Below the pieces are notes generated by a model, which saw only the letters and a program-made list of their open reading frames with translations, was not told the DNA's origin and did no database searches. A stretch of 64,000 bases of DNA from the NCBI GenBank assembly GCA_002900995.3, contig CM035312.1:930001-994000 (forward strand). Direction: 5' to 3'. The stretch's first letter is position 1; every line of letters starts with the position of its first letter. The DNA is from Ganoderma boninense (lineage: Eukaryota > Basidiomycota > Agaricomycetes > Polyporales > Polyporaceae). Positions 60,879 to 64,000 of this stretch are shown one piece after another. Position numbers and translations under genes: made by a program.

Positions 60879-62226
60879 TGCAGGGGGTGCAGGAGAGCGA
60901 TGGGGATAAGTTAAGAGACTGCTGGGGGTGTATAAGCGGATGAGGATACGAGTCGAGGGCGTAAGAGGAAGTAGTATGCAGAGATTAGCTGTACTTGGAC
61001 GGCAGCCGGGGCGCCGGAGGACGGATTATAAACAAGTACTCTGTACGAGGAGCTGGGCTGGACGGGGGGAGGGCGTAGTGGATGGATCGGGGGGGCAGCT
61101 GGGCGGGGGCGGGCTGGCGAAGAGGGCGGTCTTTATACCGGGAGAAGGAGGGCGGCGCACGCCGTTCATCAAACCATAAGCTTCTCTTGGACAGCAGCGG
61201 GCACATCCATGCGTCCTCCCACCGTCCCAATCGGGCACACACTCGCCCTCTCCTGGCTGCAACTCGGCGCCAGCCAGCGGCCGCGGGCGATCCTCCCACC
61301 GCAACCTGTGTCGTCGACGCCCATATCGAGCACCATGCTTCGCTCGTCGCATTGTGCCTGCCGTCGGTGCATGGCCGTTGACACAGAGCGAAGTGGCGAT
61401 CCGGATGTCGACGACGGTCGTTGCTCTTCCGAGCTCCAGTGACGGTGCAGAAAGCCACGATCCTCGCCAAATCGGAATCCTCCTGCCACGATTAGAGTTT
61501 CTTCCCCCATATGGCAAGTCCCCCACTCAAACGCCCTTCCCCATCGCCGCTGGTCCTGATTCGACCACATACACCCATTCCATGTCCCAGACATCTCGGC
61601 CTCTCTCTCCAGGTTCTTCTGCCGCGAGGACAAGGGCACGGTAACAGTGCGGTATCTAATGCGGCGTGAGCCACGCTTATAAGCTTCATGTGCCACTCCG
61701 GACAACGACTCGGACGCCACCATAGAAGAACCTCACCCGACGAAGCCGGTCACGCTGTCCCACCTTGACAGAACCTTCGCGGGTCGACCTCCATGACTTG
61801 CACCGTGCCCTACTGTGGCCTATCCCCTCTCACCGTCCCATGCTGCCCATGTGGGTACGCCAACCAACGCTTAGCGTATCGCTAGCCCACTTTGTCCAGT
61901 ACCACATCGTCTCGACGTCGGAGACTGTTACGAACGACAGATGGGTTGCCCCTCTCGAAAGTTGGTTTCCAGTGACTATCCGAAGCGGGCATGTCCGATC
62001 TACGCGGCGCGAGCTGTGAGTGAGTTCGCATTCCACAACCGGGATATGCAGAGCAAGCGCACTGGGAAATAAATACCTGTGGGGTCGAACGGGGTGCCAG
62101 TCTCGAACACAAATTTTCAGCGCGTTTTCTTACTGCCTTGCAAACACGAGCACAGCAACGACCAGGTAATGGCTAGGGACGCGTCGTTGCCAGATGAGGC
62201 AAGTTCTGAGGAGGCAATTATGTAAT
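60879..62226. other. 1.35-kb divergent intergenic region
   Basis: Lies between the RRM gene start (-) and PPxY copy B (+). Many ORFs run through its GC-rich sequence on both strands (for example - 61026-61526 and - 61169-61723), but they overlap one another and contain no domain. It probably holds promoters and 5' UTRs. Confidence 0.4.
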
Positions 62227-62340
62227 ATTGTTTGTTTGTGCGTGTGGGCGGCTGCGACGGGCAGACGCCGGGCGGGTCGCTACGCGCGCAATGCAATCTG
62301 CAATCCACCGACGGCGTGCGCCCACACACCCGATGCCCAT

Positions 62341-62369
62341 CCAATTGCTCCCCCCCATGCGCATATATA
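62341..62369 (+). promoter_or_regulatory. CCAAT and TATA elements of PPxY gene copy B
   Basis: CCAATTG at 62341 and TATATA at 62364-62369 lie about 120 bp before the ATG at 62486, as in copy A. Confidence 0.6.
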
Positions 62370-62485
62370 CACTCCGAGTGCCCGCCATGGGCCCCCTACA
62401 TCTCCTCACCGCCTCCGCCTCCGAGCATACCGAGACACCTCCCTCTCTCGACGATACCTAACTCGCACGAACACCCCTGCCAACG

Positions 62486-63196
62486 ATGTCCTCCCCCGTC
62501 GCCTCCTCATCCACCTCGCGCACCTCGCGCCCCACCTTCTTCGGCCTCTTCGACCGCCCGGCCACTCCTGCGCACGACATCGACATCGAGGCGCAACTTG
62601 CGCAGCCGACGCCGGCCCTCACACACACCCCGCGGGCCGCTCGCGCGTCTGCAGAGGAGATGCAGACGACGGACGCGGTGGACGACTTCTTCGGTGCGTC
62701 GCGGCCCTCGAGCGGGCGGCGTTCCCGCAACACGAGCCTGGGCGGGACGCGGGACAGCAGGCACGACGAGGTGCGGCTGTCCTCTGAATCGGCTGTGGAC
62801 GATGCGGCGGTGTCGGACGTGCTGCCGCCGCCGTACGAGCAGTCGGTGCTGCCGCCTGCGTACACGCAGGTGTCTGAGCAGCCGACGCTCGCGATGTACC
62901 TCTTCAAGTTTGGTTTCTGTGAGTGCCGTCCTGTCTGCGTATGGAGCCTATGCTGACCGCCCCGCGTCGCAGTGTTCCCTCTGTTCTGGGCGGCGGGGGC
63001 GATGATCCTGCTGTCGCCGCTGTCTGCGCCTGCGGACTGGGAGGCGGGGAAGCCTGCGCAGGAGCGGGAGGCGCTGATTGCGTCGATGCGGCGGACGGAG
63101 GTGAAGTGGGGGCGACGGTGTCTGCTTGCGCTGGTGGTGTTCTCGCTTGTCGTCGTCGCGCTCGTGCTCGCCGTCCTCCTTGCTCTCCGCACATGA
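62486..63196 (+). CDS. PPxY-motif membrane protein, copy B
   Basis: Two exons (62486-62918, 62973-63196) give 218 aa, the same exon lengths as copy A. It shares the LPPPYEQ and LPPAYTQ motifs and both membrane segments. The second exon is identical in protein to copy A. Differences in exon 1 are Asp/Gly, His/Tyr, Ala/Thr, Ala/Val, Ala/Gly and Val/Ala. Both copies have intact frames, splice sites and promoters, so both may be active. Both 5' ends point inward across a 5.1-kb spacer that contains the RRM gene. It is downstream-convergent with msh2. Confidence 0.86.
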
Positions 63197-63335
63197 ACCC
63201 CCCTCCCGTCGATACCGCACACACTGGGCCTGGTGCCCGTCGCGACCACACTCGTTTTTATGGCTATTGTTATGATGTATCGTTATGACCGCTCTGTATC
63301 AGTAGCACGATCCCAATGTCCATCTCACGCTCTCA

Positions 63336-63559
63336 TAACCTTCGCCATTCGCTGGTCTTATCCATGTAGTGGCAAGCGCATGCCCTTCACAGCGTAGCTG
63401 CAGATCTCCTCCCAGGCATACAATCAGCGTCCACTGTTCGAGGGGAGGGGATGATGCAAGCAACAGACAACGATAGGATTAAGTAGGAGGATGAGCGAAG
63501 CACAGCAAACACCGATAGCTAGCCTGGACAACATGATAGAGCGAAGATAGCAACCATAA
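63336..63559. other. Convergent 3' region, PPxY copy B and msh2
   Basis: 224 bp with no gene. It holds the 3' UTR of both neighbours. Confidence 0.5.
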
Positions 63560-64000
63560 TCACAGCGACGCGAGAACACTCTGTGCCCATGGATTGCTCT
63601 CAATCCTGGGGCGGAACCGCTCCACACACCTCTTCAGCTCCTCAAGCTGCTCTTCGGGAGACGTCTCCTCATCGTCCATCACGATATCCTCGTCATCGTG
63701 ACCAGCCTTAGAGGCCCACGCACGCAGCATCTCTTCGACAATCTTCGTGCCCTCCTCGACCACGTCCGCTGGCAGTTCGGGCTCCGACTTCTCGTGGTTG
63801 AAGTCCTCGAGCTCGTCTGCCTTCTTCCTCGCCAGCTGTTCCGCCGCGGACCCACTACGTAAGCGACGAGAGGACTGCCCTGGTGGTGAGAGGCACGTAC
63901 CTTGACCACACTTTCCGGGAAGTTCGCGAGCTCCGCGACATGGATACCGAAGCTTTGGTCGCATACGCCCGGCTCCACTTTGTATAGCAAGGTGATGTCG
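63560..64000 (-). CDS. MSH2: DNA mismatch repair protein MSH2, C-terminal end, cut by the right edge
   Basis: MSH2 pairs with MSH3 or MSH6 to recognise mismatches in the nucleus. The minus strand from the edge reads [19 protein letters not shown] and [11 protein letters not shown], the conserved end of the MutS ATPase domain. An intron follows (63900 to about 63872). The C-terminal helical region is [20 protein letters not shown], then an acidic segment ([17 protein letters not shown]) and the tail [20 protein letters not shown] to the stop at 63560-63562. The acceptor is chosen as ggcag| so that the frame stays open. Only the last about 140 codons are in the window. Confidence 0.92.
   Translation of the reverse strand, partial: RHHLAIQSGAGRMRPKLRYPCRGARELPGKCGQGTCLSPPGQSSRRLRSGSAAEQLARKKADELEDFNHEKSEPELPADVVEEGTKIVEEMLRAWASKAGHDDEDIVMDDEETSPEEQLEELKRCVERFRPRIESNPWAQSVLASL

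Larger units (their letters stand above)
62227..63335. repeat. Inverted duplication, right copy
   Basis: About 1.11 kb, the inverted counterpart of 56002-57129. Homology begins at ATTGTTTGTTTGTGCG (62227) and ends at CACGCTCTCA (63335). Confidence 0.93.

Noticed and set aside
61026..61723. Overlapping minus ORFs in the RRM/PPxY intergenic region
   Set aside because: Several frames are open together in GC-rich DNA and none shows a domain or conserved composition.

Overview
This is nuclear DNA of a filamentous basidiomycete, most likely a wood- or litter-decaying Agaricomycete. The genes are cut by many short GT-AG introns of about 40-100 nt, exons are GC-rich, and neighbouring genes lie a few hundred bases apart on both strands. 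Typical content includes a GH5 endoglucanase with a CBM1 module, a GH1 beta-glucosidase, a DUF6533 membrane protein, a Kre9/Knh1-like GPI protein and a set of RBR ubiquitin ligases. All assignments come from reading the translations. No database search was run, and exon borders were placed by hand from splice signals and reading-frame continuity.

Layout. 0-3 kb: 5' part of the exocyst gene sec5 (-, cut by the left edge), then fatty acid 2-hydroxylase (+). 3.9-7.6 kb: two secreted enzymes, the CBM1-GH5 endoglucanase and an S1/P1 nuclease. 8-13.3 kb: an unrecognised acidic protein and a fungal rhodopsin-like membrane protein. 15-22.9 kb: D-arabinitol-type dehydrogenase (-), CTP synthase (+), COP9 signalosome subunit 5 (-), and an oxidoreductase-like mitochondrial protein (+) that shares a 182-bp promoter with CSN5. 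23.4-29.3 kb: GH1 beta-glucosidase and an ABC-F ATPase gene split by a 1.07-kb LTR element. 30.2-38.2 kb: ribosomal protein eL20 and three RBR-type E3 ligases in a row on the minus strand. 39.3-43.2 kb: GPI protein, intron-containing tRNA-His and DUF6533 protein. 43.2-46.6 kb looks gene-poor. 46.6-55.3 kb: cyclophilin A, a 1,075-bp CACTA-like element, a methionine-permease-like transporter, a small disordered protein and a STAND-N/ubiquitin-like-domain protein. 56-63.3 kb: an inverted duplication of a small PPxY membrane-protein gene around a two-RRM RNA-binding protein gene. The right edge holds the 3' end of msh2 (-).

Most genes are unlinked housekeeping or secretory functions, and I see no biosynthetic cluster. 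The most informative features are structural. The LTR element in the ABC-F gene has identical 183-bp LTRs, a 5-bp target duplication and a putative primer-binding site complementary to its own LTR, which is the signature of self-priming. The CACTA-like element carries arrays of a CACCCGGT subterminal motif. The PPxY gene has been copied with its promoter into an inverted position 5.1 kb away, with a 19-bp tandem repeat exactly at one breakpoint. The three RBR ligase genes share a catalytic core but differ in their flanks.
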